Positions 1 through 12,851 of a stretch of DNA of 64,000 bases are shown piece after piece. The position numbers and the translations under genes were made by a program. Each line of letters starts with the position of its first letter. The first letter of the stretch is position 1. Origin of the DNA: Ilex aquifolium (Eukaryota > Streptophyta > Magnoliopsida > Aquifoliales > Aquifoliaceae); assembly GCA_951799425.1 (NCBI GenBank), contig OX637393.1:27885744-27949743 (forward strand), read 5' to 3'. The notes under the pieces are model-generated. The model did no database searches. It was not told the origin of the DNA and saw only the letters and a program-made list of their open reading frames with translations.

Positions 1-2000
1 ATTACACTTAAACTTAGCAGCGGAATACAAAATAAACTAGGTTTCACAGTATACAAAAGAGTATTCTAGTCTAGTGCAAAAGAAAAGGGGTCGCTCTATG
101 CGTCTACCTCGGGATCCAAACTCCCGTCAATTGGAGTCTCCCACTGAGCGGCCTCCTCATCTCCTAACTCCTCCTCGAGTACATAATCTGAAAGGTGGGA
201 AAGTAGGGGGGGTGAGCACAAGGCTCGGTAGGAGGATCCTTCCAAACCCATTCAAGGTTTTGAAATCAAGTAAAACAGGTAGGTCACATTTCGCACATAC
301 ATATAAATGAATTTTGAAATAAAATAAGGACATTTTAAAGGAGATCTCAAGTTTGTACAATAATAAGGAATTGAAAGAGAATAAAACCACGTTTAATTGA
401 CAAACAATTTCCAACATAATCCACTCCACTATACACCATTTCCACAAGTTATCGCGGCATCCCATACTACCCGAAACTCTTGGAGAAATAATATTTGGTA
501 CAATGAACAATAATTTCTATTTGGTACCACTCAAGTAGGTTGTCGCTTCTCATGAATCTACCCGACGATTCTACCTCGTTCACCCATTTCCACTAATAAT
601 CACAGACCAATTTAGGAAGGGCGTGTACCGTCTCATACGGCATTGACGAGATCCTCCCAAGGTGTCTAGTATACTAACCCTTTTCCCCGGTATCCGTGAA
701 CAATAGTGGTCACTGTCACCACAATGATCCACTACGAGCATTAGGCAACCATCTCACCCCCCATTGGGATAAACTAACCTCTAACGCTCTACGGCAGTTT
801 TCGAAGGTAATCCAAGTCCCTCACAACACCATACACAAGAGTGACATACCAACAATATACTCAACCTCATATACAAGCAAATTCCATGATTTTCCCCAAT
901 TTTCACAAGCAAGATACATAATAGAACAATTTAAGAAAACATACCCATTTCGCAAATCATGTTACAAGAGACAAGTTTAAAGGAAATAAGCATGAGATCA
1001 ACAATACAATCATTTTTACTACCCAACACAAAGTTCTAGAATTTTCAAAATCAAGATGATGTGAAGATATAGAGAAAAAATCATATTTCCCCAAAAACTA
1101 GGGTTTGATGGATTTCCAACCATCATTTTGTTCAAATCATGTGAATGTTTGTAAAAATATCAAGAAACAAGGAACCCATAACAAATACATAATATTAAGA
1201 GTCAAAATCTACATATAATAACCCTAACATCAATGGACAAGAATGGAAGAAAACCCTACTTGTGTTCTTAGATTTGAGTGAAGGAGAGAAGGGTTTGATT
1301 TCAATTCAAGAACTCAGCTTTCTGTTCTTACTTCCTCTATTCGGGTAGCCTTCTGCTTCCAATTTCCTTTGGCCAGACTCCCACTCTGTCTCTCGGTTTC
1401 TCTCACAAAGCCTCCCTGACTTTCTTTTATTTTTTTCCTATCTGAAGCTTTTCATTTTTCTTTCAAGGCTTCAACGTGGGTGAGTGGGTGAAGACCAAAT
1501 GAATGAGAAAATAAAAATATTTACACTTTTCTCCCTTTATTTCATTTATCATATATATCAACCATAAACTTCACTATTCCTTATATTTTTTTTATCAAAA
1601 TTCATAATATTTTACACTTAAACTACTCCTAAAAATTTGGGATCTCACAATCTACTCTCCTTAAAAGAATTTCATCCTAAGATTCCTTAGTTAACCAAGA
1701 ATCTCAAAAGTTGTTGGGTGCAAGGTGTAACACAATAAAGAAAAAGAATATAAAGTGTTTATGGTTCAAAAGAAAGGGGTGCTATTGAATTTTCTTTTCA
1801 ATAAAGTTGTAATTATTCTCAATTCACTAAACCGAATGAATATAAAATTTCAGATTTTACACTACTAACCCCTTTATTTTACTTATTATATATTTCAACC
1901 TCTCTATTTCACTTATTATATATTTCAATCACAAAACTTAAAACAATTACATTATTATATATTTATATACATTTATAAAATAAATATATGGGGTGTTACA
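1..2000 (-). mobile_element. LTR of family F (F1), 5' part outside the window
   Basis: The stretch ends in GGGGTGTTACA at 2000, the inverse of the TGTAACACCCC that begins family F, so it lies on the minus strand. It aligns along its length with the complete copy F2 at 17524-20029; the shared landmarks are the block near 75-180 and the block near 290-350. About the last 180 bases of the LTR fall left of base 1. It sits inside the gag remnant of element J, which resumes at 2001. The target duplication cannot be checked because one end is missing, so whether it is a solo LTR or the end of a full element is open. No coding sequence of its own is supported. Confidence 0.8.
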
Positions 2001-3234
2001 ACTTGGCTAAGTTCACTGATTTAGCCCGTTTCGCCGATGATTACGTGGCCACAGACATGGCCAAAGTAAGGAGGTTCGAGGATGGTTTGAAATTGTCCAT
2101 TCGGGGAAAGATTATGGGCCACCGCCTACATGATTTGGACTCGATGGTCGAGACAGCCATGGCTATTGAGCAAGAGTTGGATAACGCAAGGAGCATCTGA
2201 GAAACGGGTGCTAAGGATAAGAAGAAGGAGGGTCAATCCTATTTTTCGAGTTCGGGGTAGAGGCAAAGGACTTCGACTCTGCAAGGACATCTGGGACAGG
2301 GCCGCGGCTATCAAGGTCAAGGCCAAGGCCGATCCTCCCAAGGCGGGGGAAACTTCAGGACCACCTATCAGGCAAGTCAGAGGACTTGCTATTTATGCCA
2401 CTAACTGGGTCACATGAAGCGGGATTATCCTCAGATGCAGGGGTCCCAGAGCTATGGGACATCTCAGTCCCAGTTATCGGTGGGACATGCACATACTCAT
2501 TTCATTCCTCCCTACCCCACCATGGGCCAAGGAAGCCAGTTTCAATTCCAGGGTGCTGCACAGGCCCCTACTACTTTACGTGCGGGGACTCCGCAATCAG
2601 GCCAGTCAGAGGACTTGCTATTTATGCCACTAACTGGGTCACATGAAGCGGGATTATCCTCAGATGCAGGGGCCCCAGAGCTATGGGGCATCTCAGTCCC
2701 AGTTATCGGTGGGGCATGCACAGACTCATTTCATTCCTCCCTACCCCACCATGGGCCAAGGAAGCCAGTTTCAATTCCAGGGTGCTGCACAGGCCCCTAC
2801 TACTTTACGTGCGGGGACTCCGCAATCAGGCCAGATGGGCCAGGGCATGGGCCGAGGCCGGGGACAGGGCTTTTAGGCAGGGACTTCGGGGACCCAGGGT
2901 ACATTTCTACTCTCTCGCTTATGGGCAAGGGTATTATTTGACTCTGGTGCTTCTCATTCATTTATTTCTACATCATGTGTAAGGGAATTGGGCTGAGAGG
3001 TTGAGACCTTGGAAGAGCCATTGCATGTGAGTTCTCCCCTAGGAGCTAGGGTGAGTGTTGATCAGATATGTCGGGGTTTTGAGTTAGAGATCTCGGGAAT
3101 TATACTCACCGTGGACCTTAGGGTCATGGACATATCGGAGTTTGATGTCATCCTTGGGATGGACTGGTTGACGACACACCGAGTTGTCATTGATTGTGAT
3201 CGAAAGAGGGTCATTGCCTACACACCGGAGGGTG
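2001..3234 (+). pseudogene. Element J: gag (3' part) and protease remnant, Tekay-type Ty3/gypsy
   Basis: Fossil. The translated stretch from about 2003 ([15 protein letters not shown]) matches the end of the capsid domain of element B. A Gln/Gly/Ser-rich linker follows, and then the protease region from about 2980 to 3234 with [13 protein letters not shown]. An internal tandem duplication of about 230 bp lies in the linker part. The gag start and the upstream LTR are not seen; they would lie left of F1. Reverse transcriptase and integrase are absent here. The element is broken in many places (about ten or more) and is probably the oldest Tekay copy in the window, since three other LTRs lie in it. 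Products of the family are the particle protein and aspartic protease of the cytoplasmic virus-like particle. Confidence 0.8.
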
Positions 3235-3935
3235 TGATGAGCACATAATATTGCATATTTGAAGGCCTCATTACATACATTTTAACTCAACTTTTGCATT
3301 TAAGTACTTAGAGTTAGCCAAAGTTGTCAATAATGTTGAATTTTCAATGTTGTAGATAATTATAGCATAAATGATGGATTTTAGAACCTTGTAGATGGAC
3401 ACATTACATGAGGATTTGGAGGCTTAAAAGTAAAAGAAATCAAGGAGGTATTGGTGTTTGGTAACATAGGCATCAGCACCCACACCATTTTGTAGTAGTA
3501 CCTCAGTTTTCCTCCTTTTTGACCATGATCCTCTTCGAATCTGAAAAAGTGCAAAACATGAAAGTTTTAGATCTGGATGTCTTCTGTATTGTGTCCAAAT
3601 TTCAGCTCAATCGGACTGTTGGATAAAACGTTATGATGATTCTATGAAAACTGGTCCGCAGCAGAAACAGTATCGGTACGCAGTACCGGTACGGTTTTTC
3701 CTCTGGAGTTCGGGGTACCGGTACACAGTACCGGTACTGTCTGCTGAACAGCTCAAAACACCTACAAACCATGCTCCACTTGCTTGGGGGTCCCACCATT
3801 GATTCCCCCACTTGTACCCTGACATCCCTTACATATTTACATGATTCCTACACCCTTGTGGAAGACTTTGAAGGCAATGACATTAATGGGGATGGGAGAG
3901 AAGGGGACAGCCAGAAGAGTTGCAGGCTAGGCTTG
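3235..3935 (+). mobile_element. LTR fragment of family E (E1)
   Basis: It begins TGATGAGCAC, matching the start of the complete solo LTR E2 (TGATTAGCAC at 34613). It carries the same cluster of ACCGGTAC palindromes about 430 bp in (3669-3741), followed by a matching stretch near 3760-3830 (compare 41925-42010). The right part of the LTR is missing: near 3935 the sequence passes directly into an LTR of another family. The five bases before it are GGGTG, but with the other end lost the duplication cannot be tested. No coding potential is supported. Confidence 0.7.
3669..3741. repeat. ACCGGTAC palindrome cluster in E1
   Basis: Four palindromic or near-palindromic units (TCGGTACGCAGTACCGGTAC, GGTACCGGTAC and related) lie within about 70 bp. 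The same cluster occurs in E2 at 41855-41912. Its place, about 430 bp into the LTR, differs from the near-primer-site place of such arrays in families A, B, C and G. Confidence 0.75.
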
Positions 3936-5129
3936 GTAATTAGATTTATTTCCAACCTAAGACGATTATATAAAATGGGTAGGTTGTTAGATGTATTTTA
4001 ACACTTGTCTATTGTAGTTGGTTTAATGAAAATGGATAAATTCAATTCTAGTATGAATTGGTAATTAGAATTTGCTAACTTGTGATTTCTTGGAAGTTTT
4101 GATAATTGGGTATGTAGAAACCACTTAATGTGATTTCTTTAGTTATGTGATGATTTTGTTGCATTTTATGTGATTACATAATTTGATACCTTAAAGGTTT
4201 TTGATAAAATGCCTATGTGAAATTAAGTATGTCATTGCATAGATTATGTATAACATGCTTGGGAAAAATTGTTGTTAAATATAAATGTTGATATATACTT
4301 ATGATATATTGACATTGTGATGAATAATGATAATGATATGCTTGTAGTACAAATTGTCATGGAATATGTTGACATGTGGTTAAATTGGTCCATATGCCAT
4401 CCATAGCATATTGGACATGAGCTTGGTATTGCAATGATGCATTACATTGCATATGCACGGAGACATCGCATTCTGTGGGTGTGTGTGCATGGTTGACATC
4501 AAACACCACACTTAATGGACGATGAATGGGCTTGGGAAAGTTGGGTCGAAGACTCAGCTGAGCTTTATGGTTTGCGTTGAAAATAGGGTCGGGGTTAGCA
4601 AGAAGGGCTAGAATGTCCCTCGGGTGCAAGGCCCGGTGTTTAGGATACGCACTCCCTTGGTTTAGTCCATAAAGTGTGTCGGTGTACGCGGAACCGTTGG
4701 TGGAAGTCCATGAATTTCGTATCGGCTGGTGGTCCGCTAGTGTAAGTCCACAAATACCACCCCAAGAAAGACCCGGAGATTTTTGAAAGGCCATTGGATG
4801 TGCAACATCAATGGCAAGGGCTTGGAATGCTCGGTTTTATATTCATGGCATTGCATGGGTGAAGGGAGCCAGTGAATGCTCGGGTTGAGTTGCATGAGTG
4901 AGTATCATCTCATTTCATGGCATGACATAGTGAATTGCAACATTGAGTTGCATATTATTGATTGGAATGCTTTGTGGCTTGTTGAAATTGCATGTGACAT
5001 TTCATATGCATCTAGGTTGGGGAGTAGCCTCTTTACACTCGGGGCCTCAAGGATGAAGAAAAGCCGACTTGTGGCTTTTAAAACCATCTTTTGTAAAACA
5101 TTTGCTAAATATGATTTTGGGCATGTAAA

Positions 5130-6650
5130 TGTAACGCCCCAAAAACCGGGGGTCCTTATTTTAACAAAATTCGGGCAGAGTCTCCTTTGTACGGGGAGCT
5201 CTACCCAAAACACAACTTATGCAATTATACTACATTGACCACACCGGGTCCATTTATCCATACTCATATAACCACATGCAATTTTTCTTTTACATTAAAA
5301 CAGTCCATATCCACTTTGGACGACATTACTATCTAAAACCATTCACGATCATGAGAGCGACTAAATAACTTCGTAATCAAAAGAATTTAATACACCATTT
5401 ACCATAAATACAATGTCATCCAAAAGAATGTGCCCAACTACGGCACTTCCATCCCCAAAAGAATCAGACTAATTCTGTGCAGCAGAATAACAAAAATATT
5501 GGGTTTTACAAAGTCTCAATCTAGAATAAAAGAAGGTAATGCTCTAAGCATCCACCTCGGGATCCACACTCCCGTCAATCGGAGTCTCCCAATGTACTGG
5601 CTCCTCGACTCTCAGCTCCTCCTCAAGTGTATAATCTGAAATGTGGGTATGTAGGGCGGGTGAGCACGAAGCTCTGTAGGAAAATCCTTCCAAACCCGAA
5701 CAAGGCTTATAAAAGCATATGAAATGGTCGGTCTCATTTTACAATTACATATCTAATTTTTGAAGTAAAACAGGGACATTTTAAAATAGATCTCAAGTTT
5801 AAGTAGCAACATTAAATTAAATGAGCAGTAACAAAAAAACCCAGCTACAATAAATAACCATTTCCAAAATATAAACCATTTTCCCACAAGACCTTGTAGA
5901 ATCTCATACTTCCACAAGTCCTTGTAGGAAACCATTTCCACAACAATAACAGTAATCCATAACTCAAATATTCCACAACAATATGTATATGTATCTCAAA
6001 CATGATGCGAGGCAAACCCCATGAATCAACACATTGAGTAATATCTAGCCCACACACTCACACACAAATCTTCTCAAAGATATCCATCCTTTAGGAAGGG
6101 CGTATGCCATACCAATGGCAGTGACGTATTCAACCCAGGCATTAGTATACTAACCCTTTAACACGGCACCCGTGAGTGAATAGTGGTTTAGTCTTACCAA
6201 AGCACTAACCCCACTACGAGTGGTAGGAAAAATGCAAACCCACACGGAGCAAGCAACACGTCTACCCACTCTAGATATCTCGTCAAAGGCCACCCATGGT
6301 CATCCCACACTCATAACAGATACAATACCAAACTCAATTTCTCAATTTACAAGCATATCTCAAAAATTCCCAAATTTATCATGTGACGATTTCAATAACC
6401 AATTAAGAAAAATACAAGAGATCACAACAACATCATTTTATTACTCAACACAAAGCACTATAGTTTTGAAATCAATAATAAAGGAAGAATTTAAGAAGAA
6501 AATCCATCACTCTCCAAAAACTAGGGTTTCCAAGCAAGAAAAGAGATTTCATGGGTATTCAACCCTAACTTTGTTCAAAAACATGTAATCCTTGCAAAAA
6601 AAGAATAAGAGAGGATGATTCCATATCATATATATAACATTTAGAGGCAA

Positions 6651-6692
<42 letters not shown>

Positions 6693-7384
6693 CTAACATC
6701 AATGAACAAGAATGGAAGAAAACCCCTACCTTGAATCAAAATTCCAAGTAAGAACCCAAGCTTTAGTGACCTCCTTCTTCCCTTTTCTTCCTCCCTTAAT
6801 CGTCCTCTAAGGTTCCAAGAGGTGTGAGGTTAGAGTGGAGTGAAAGAAATGAGGGAAAATGGGATGAAATAGTGTTATAAGGTCAGCCAAATCCCGATTT
6901 TACTGTTCACAAGTTGTTTGGGTGTTCTCCAAAATTACGGTTTTGCCACTAAGAATATCCAATTTGATCCATATGACTCTCCTAAGATTTTTCGACGTTC
7001 CGGATTCATTTTTAATGTTATTTTAACCTAAAAACATTTATTTTTATGATTTATCTCAAAACTAAAATAAATTTACACTCGAAACACTAAAATTACTATT
7101 TTATTCCTCCGAACCGCTAGATGTGCTAAACGGCTATTCCAATTTTTTTCGGATCTCCCATGTTCAATGATAATATTATTTTGACCTAAAAAAATTAATA
7201 TTTTTGCTTAGTTACCCTTATCAACCTTAAACACCTCCAACAATTAAATTTCACAATCCATTTGCCTCCCTTGTATTTATTCCTACTATTACAATTTATA
7301 GGGTTCATGCATACCTCATCACCTATGTTAGTATTTTCAAAAATAATTACTTGCTATATAAAGATAAGAGTGTGGGGGTTTACA
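5130..7384 (-). mobile_element. Solo LTR of family D (D1)
   Basis: A 2255-bp unit with ends TGTAACGCCCC and TTTACA is flanked on both sides by GTAAA (5125-5129 and 7385-7389), a 5-bp target duplication typical of LTR elements. No internal region is present, so it is the product of recombination between two LTRs. It is on the minus strand: it matches the plus-strand copy D2 (51619-53537 and 63563-64000). It holds a (TA)n tract at about 6655-6690, a donor-like GTAGGG read on the minus strand near 6728, and paired ACAAGnnCTTGT near-palindromes around 5885-5935. It shows the unoccupied form of the site where element B landed in D2 (near 5540). Confidence 0.92.
6655..6690. repeat. (TA)n microsatellite inside D1
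   Basis: About 18 uninterrupted TA units. The homologous place in D2 (52347-52396) holds TA followed by TG repeats, so the tract has diverged in kind as well as length. Confidence 0.95.
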
Positions 7385-7840
7385 GTAAATATATGGAAAA
7401 GAATTGTAATCGAACTCATATGGACTATTTTTAATGTAAAAATTGCATGTTGTTATATGAGTATGGATAAATGGACCCGGTGTGATCAATGTTGTATGAT
7501 TACACAAGTTGTGTTTTGGGTAGAGCTCCCTGTACAGAGGAGATTCTGCCCGAATTTTGTTAAATTATGGATTCCGGTAAATGGGGCATAACGGCGTGAT
7601 ATCGAGTTATACGGTATCCATGAGTATTTCGTGGGTTGATGGGTGATCAATGGGTTGACAAAGGACCCCCGATTTTTGGGGCGTCACACTAATTGCCCTG
7701 TAAACAACCACCGCCACATAGGCTATACTTAGTTGCGTAGATTCTTGCACCACATAGGCCACATATATCGCAAACTTGTATCACCTCATAGATATCATTC
7801 GTAATTGGGACAACCCAAACCACATTAATGGTTTATGTCC

Positions 7841-8010
7841 TTCAGACGACCCACCTCACAGAGAGTTTTTGATCACGTTACTTAGACGACTCCACCACAT
7901 AATCAAATCCCATCACGTAGACGACTCAAGCCATATAAATAATTCATGTTACTTAGACGATACAACTTACATAATTCTCTCTCGTCACTTAAACGAATCT
8001 CATAACACTA
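7841..8010. repeat. Degenerate minisatellite, unit about 36 bp
   Basis: The core TTAGACGAC and variants recur at about 7842, 7882, 7918, 7954 and 7989, a spacing of 35 to 40 bases, with partly alike stretches between (CCACATAA, CCATATAA). The copies have diverged considerably. Confidence 0.6.
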
Positions 8011-8592
8011 CCGTGTATCTCCACTCAATTAATTATTCCCAACAATAATCATAGCAAAAATATATGTTTAAAAGTCTAATAAATTATCACAAAAAGTTGT
8101 AGGGTGGTGCAGTTACCTTACGGAAAATTCTATCTCATAAATGACTCCTCGACCGGAGCTTTTGGGCAGCGTTCTTTGTAGTGCTCGTCCCCGAACCTAG
8201 CACCCAATATTCACAATCTCATTCGAGTATTAATAAATAGTACCACATTTACTCGATTTGGTTTACTCGAATTAAGTTTCCTAATTTAATCATGTCAAAT
8301 TAAATAACTCATCCATCTCTAATAATATTAATTTCTCGAATCGATTAAACTAGTAGTTATGATCAATTCAAGTCATTTGAAAATAATCTATTCATAACTA
8401 GTGAAATTACCTACTCTAATCCATTATATCCAAGGTAAACTTTTCTCATAAAATTATAGTAACCCAAAATATACTTGAATCTACATAATTTCCAATAAAA
8501 TCATAAGATTGCATGCTTTCTTATCATTACTCATATCCATGAAATTCATGAAAATTCAAGAACAATTTACAAAATTCCTAATTACCCACCAA

Positions 8593-8610
8593 ACTATATA
8601 TATATATGTG

Positions 8611-8641
<31 letters not shown>

Positions 8642-8642
8642 C
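8593..8642. repeat. (TA)n/(CA)n compound microsatellite
   Basis: TA units followed by CA units. It lies in unassigned DNA. Confidence 0.95.
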
Positions 8643-8768
8643 ATCCAAACGCATACCAAATACCATACTTCAAATACATGCAACACTCAAAATGTGTATA
8701 TTAGAGTTGGATTTCTACATTTTAGAAGAAAGAAATGGATCTCAATTCTTACTTTTGCACCCACACTT

Positions 8769-8800
<32 letters not shown>

Positions 8801-8962
8801 TTGTCTTTCTTTCCTTCCTCTTCCATTGGTTTCTTCTTCTTTCCTTTTTGGTTCTTGTTCTTGCCGAAATCTTCTAGCAAGACTTCTTGTTTTGTTTTTT
8901 TTTTTTGGCATGCAAGACATGCCTTGCATGCCTTCCTAAGTGGAATCTTTCATCATTGCCAC

Positions 8963-8966
8963 TTAT

Positions 8967-9004
<38 letters not shown>

Positions 9005-9032
9005 TATATATATGCATATATACTCCCTAACT

Positions 9033-9091
<59 letters not shown>
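8963..9091. repeat. (TA)n/(CA)n tracts flanking the fold-back MITE
   Basis: TA and CA units at 8963-9012 and about 25 TA units ending at 9091, directly against the left end of the MITE. The right end of the MITE is followed by ATATATAT at 22081, so the MITE landed in a TA repeat. Confidence 0.95.
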
Positions 9092-9093
<2 letters not shown>

Positions 9094-9694
9094 TTTAATT
9101 GCATTGGAAGTCCCCAATGTATGAAGTTTGTCTCATTTTGGTGTCTAATGTTTCAATTGCATCATTTTGGTCCCTGAAGTATTGAATATCTATATAATAA
9201 AGTAGCTTACAATTCAAATTTCAAAAGATAAACAAAATGACTTTTGCTTTTCGCGATTCAGATCGTTTTAAATTTTACTTTAAAGTTAATCTAACGGCTA
9301 ATATTGTGAAACCCCGGAAAATTTAAACTTTGACGAACAAGGGCAATAGGTGAATTGCCACTTCGGTACTAGTTGAAAAATTGAATTTTTTCTAGATCTC
9401 GGATGACGAAACGGATTCCACCATTGGATTCGTCTCGCGAAATCTAGTTACCACGTCAAATTTCGTTGAATTCCGAGATAGTCGGATTTTTCGCGTTTTA
9501 CGAGACGAACGGGCCTCGGGTGACCCCGTGCACGAAATTTTTATAAAATTTTAAAGTTTGGGGAAATATTAGAGGCAAGTTGAAATAAAAATAATTCGAA
9601 CTTGAACCGGAGCGAAATTTAGTCGTTTCGGGATTAAAACGGACCCGAAATTAAATAGGACATGTGGCCAATTGTGGGCCAAGTATCCAAAAAA

Positions 9695-9702
9695 TATAAA
9701 TA
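9695..9702 (+). promoter_or_regulatory. TATA box of A1 5' LTR
   Basis: TATAAATA about 390 bp into the LTR, followed by the GGGG(C/T) that all Tekay-type LTRs here share. The same box occurs at 35252-35259 (A2), 33482-33489 (C), 53927-53934 and 61513-61520 (B) and, on the minus strand, 26701-26708 (G). Confidence 0.8.
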
Positions 9703-11785
9703 GGGGCCTAAAGTCTGAAAAATCAGACTTCTCCTTCACCATTTCAGCCGGTTTCAGCCGAGAGAAAAGAAGAGAGGGAAAATGAGAGAAAACTCCACCT
9801 TCTCTCTACGATCTACTCCGTTCTAGCGCTCAAATCGACTCGGGCCAAGAACAAGAGTTGCTCTACGCGTCGAGGGCTACGCGTGGGTACAAAAAACGAC
9901 GGTTTTCACCGAACGTTGGAGGGCCAAAAATTTGGAAGTGAAGGATTCAAGCTTGCTTTGAGTTCTAGGAGCTTCCCACGGCGATTCTACACGCTACAAG
10001 AGGTAGGGTTTTCTTCCTACTTAGGTTTATTTCCAACCTAGGAAGGTTATATGGAATGGGTAGGTGTATATATATATGTATCACTTGCCTATTGTGGTTA
10101 TTTGGGTGAAATGGGTATTGAGAATGGGTAGCAAGATTTAAATCACATTCTCTAGTTTAATGTACCACTAATGCATTTCATGTGTGGGAAATGAGTACCA
10201 AATGTGCTAAGCAAGGTTGGTATGAAATGGGTAAATAAATTTACTTGATGGGTAAATTTCATAAAGAAACTTGAAGTGTAGAAAATTGATATGGGAAATT
10301 GGGTAAAGTGAATTCCTAAATGAAATGGACAATTAGGAATGGTTGTTGATAATTTCCTGAGAAATTATGACATATGAGGTTATGTTATGGGTAGAATGAA
10401 TTCTATCTTGGTATAATTGTGTAGAAATCAATTAATATGATTTCTTCAGCTTTATGATGAATTTGAGTATATTATGTGATTACATGATCTTGGATGCTTT
10501 GAAGGTGTTGAGTAAGTGCTTTGACGAAAATGTGAAGTATGTTTTGCATGAACTATGTATAACATGCTTGGATATTGTGATTAAGGAAAATGTTGATATA
10601 CACATGCTTACGAGGTGTTGACAAAGTGTTGAATTATGGTATTTATATGCATATGCTTATGATATGAAGTACCATGGATATGTGAATTTATTGTTGAGTT
10701 GTTCATATGGCATTCATACATATTGAACATGTGGAGAAGATGCAAGGGTATATTACATTGCATTCTCATGGGTACATCACATTCATGGTTATAAGACATG
10801 AGTGTGTGTGGTGAGTTGACATCGCATTCATGGGTCATAGGCATGAGTGTGGGTGTGTGCATGTGTTGTGGATCAAACACCAAATCTTGGTGGTTGGTAT
10901 GTGAACTCGGGAAAGTCGGGATCGAAGATCCGACTGAGTTGCACGGTTGTATTGCATAAGGAAAACTTGTGTCGGGTAAAGCAAGTAGGGCTAGACACTC
11001 CCTCGGGTGAAAAACCCGGAACCACTGGTTCATACACTCCGACGGTGCAAGTCCAAAAAGTGTAGATAGGCCCACGGAGCCGGCGGTGCGATTCCAAAAT
11101 CCGTTGCCCAGGAAGACACAAGATTTTGTTGTATAAAAACACCCATTCAATGGGTAGCCTCTAACAATGATTTGATTTTTTTATAAAGACATAACTTTTA
11201 TCTCAAACGATCATTGGGAGGGTTTCTCCGTCAATAGACGGGTTCATACACGTTGACTTTTGCATTGTGTTGTGTGAGTCGGGGAAGACTCGGGATAAGG
11301 TGTGTGAGTGAGTTCCATCTCATATCATGGCATGACATAGCATAACATGGTAGCTTTCTAACATTGAAGTATATACTCTTGTTGGATTGGTTGATGCTTG
11401 TTGATTGTTGCATGTGCGCATTTCATATGCACTTAGGTTGGGGAGTAGCCTCTGTAGGAGGATATCCTATTGAGCGTGGCTCACCCTTCGTGGGACAACA
11501 TTTCAGGTGCGGGGTTCACGCCGGCGAACAGCTCCCAATTCGAGCCCCAAAGTTGAAGAAAGCCGACTTGTGGCTTTTATGGTTATTTAGTAAAGTTTTT
11601 GTAAGAATTCCATTTTGAGATGTAAATATATGGAATGAATTGTGATAGAGCTTGTATGAGTTGAGTATTATATGGAAAATCTCATTAAACATGTGTTGGA
11701 TGAGTTTGGAGTGTATGGGGTAGCTTTAAGGATGGTTTGGAGGGGGAAAGAAATCCATTTTTTTTGCCCACAGTCTGAAAACCTA

Positions 11786-12155
11786 CCGGAAGGTGTATGT
11801 CGGCCTTCCGGAAGGTTTTGCTAAAAACCCTGGATGCCTTGTTCACGGCTAATACCTTCCGGAAGGTTTTGCCCACTGGAATGAACCTTCCGGAAGATTT
11901 TAGCTACTGGAGTAAAACCTACTGGAAGGACTTGTCTACTGGAATGGACCTTCCGGAAGGTTTTGCCTTGGGTTTCTTTTTGACTGCCAAAATCTTCCGG
12001 AAGGTTTTGTTTTCTGGAATGAACCTTCCGGAAGGTTTTGGCTACTGGAATGAACCTTCCGGAAGGTTTTTGCTACTGATGTCGACCTTCCGGAAGTTCT
12101 TGCAATTGATCCTTTTCATTTAACTGTTCTTTCAGCGACCTTCCGGAAGGTTTTT
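11786..12155. repeat. TTCCGGAA palindrome array, A1 5' LTR
   Basis: Nine perfect CTTCCGGAAG units plus worn ones, mostly extended to AACCTTCCGGAAGGTT (16-bp palindrome), spaced about 25 to 60 bp apart. A shared spacer, CTACTGGAATGAA, separates several of them. The array lies in the leader between the donor-like site and the primer site. The open frame across it encodes a repeating peptide only because the units repeat. Confidence 0.95.
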
Positions 12156-12390
12156 CCAAAAAATTTGAAATTTTCAAAATGCTTAACCATGCTTTTGGGC
12201 TTTGTTTTCTTTGGTTCCTATGACATAAATGGACAAAAATTGAGGTATAATTGACCTTGAGGATGGTAAATCCGGTTAAAAGCATGTGAATGACGTGGTG
12301 TCGGGTTATACGACTATCACGAGTATTTCCGCGGGTTGACGGATGGTCAACGGTTAATAAAGGACCCCCGGAAATTGGGGCGTCACAGCT

Positions 12391-12402
12391 TGGTATCAGA
12401 GC
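12391..12402 (+). promoter_or_regulatory. A1 primer binding site (tRNA-iMet)
   Basis: TGGTATCAGAGC, three bases after the LTR, complementary to the 3' end of plant initiator Met tRNA. Confidence 0.95.
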
Positions 12403-12851
12403 ATAGGTTATAGATCTTATGTGGTCTTGTGGGAAATGAGTCTATCATCTTCCATAGCAAGAATGAAAGAGGTTTATAGCTTAGGTTTACGATACACCTA
12501 AGGCTTGATGGGCATGGGTTTTTAGACCATTGCATTCCATGTGCATCTCACGTTATGTGCTATATTTGCTACATGTTATGTGCCCTACTTGGTACATGTT
12601 ATGTGTTACTTGTTGTGTGACTTGTATGCATGATGAATGTGCATAGTGAAAAGTATTCTAACCCTAGTTTTTAGAGAACTTAACCTTGGGAGTGGGAAAA
12701 CAAATGAACGGGAAAGTTCAAAGTGTAAGGGTCCACTATTGGAGGCATACGCCCTACTAGTGAGACAGTGAGAAAGATTTGAACGTTTTAACTTTGGTCC
12801 CTATCTAGGGATACTAAGCCGTTGTACCATTGCTATTTGACATGTGTGTAG

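Larger units (their letters stand above)
3936..7687 (+). mobile_element. Element J: 3' LTR remnant (about 3936-5129 and 7385-7687)
   Basis: The sequence aligns with the Tekay LTR of element C from about 700 bp into that LTR. It continues through the conserved leader block near 4440-4760 and ends GGGGCGTCACA at 7687. It is interrupted by the minus-strand solo LTR D1 (5130-7384) with a clean 5-bp duplication. The first 700 bp of this LTR are missing at the join with E1. It provides a useful empty-site reference: the uninterrupted stretch near 4791-4818 is the site where E2 landed in element C. Right of 7687 the flank is unassigned DNA. Confidence 0.7.
7688..9091. other. Unassigned intergenic DNA
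   Basis: No open frame with recognisable domains and no element ends were found. The stretch holds a worn minisatellite (7841-8010), a TA/CA microsatellite (about 8593-8642), a pyrimidine tract rich in TTC (about 8768-8860), and TA/CA tracts from 8963 to 9091. The part from 8011 to 8590 shows nothing I can name. Frames crossing the TTC and TA tracts encode only low-complexity Phe/Ser or Tyr/Ile strings and are not taken as genes. This may be the original DNA into which the flanking elements inserted, or a very decayed element. Confidence 0.6.
9305..12387 (+). repeat. A1 5' LTR (3083 bp)
   Basis: It has a TATA box at 9695-9702 followed by a purine-rich early leader. A donor-like AG/GTAGGG lies at 10003, the conserved leader block at about 10850-11110, and a TTCCGGAA palindrome array at 11786-12155. 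It ends GGGGCGTCACA directly before the primer site. The 72-codon sense frame and the roughly 180-codon antisense frame in the leader block recur in all A copies. They are not annotated as genes. Confidence 0.95.

Noticed and set aside
7688-9091. Possible host gene in the unassigned left stretch
   Set aside because: No frame with recognisable motifs, no splice-supported pattern by eye, much simple repeat.
8509-9124. Frames with Phe/Ser and Tyr/Ile strings
   Set aside because: They cross TTC, TA and CA microsatellites; no domain, and composition follows from the repeats.
10847-11065. 72-codon sense frame recurring in the A-type LTRs (also 16999, 36411, 40522)
   Set aside because: The copies are too young for conservation to mean anything, and the sense frame is not kept in families B, C or G. 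Only the antisense frame recurs more widely, and it is given as a finding, not a gene.
11797-12123. Open frame of 108 codons with a repeating peptide in the A1 leader
   Set aside because: It runs through the TTCCGGAA array; the repeat unit alone makes the repeating peptide, and the A1 3' LTR copy is shortened by array changes.
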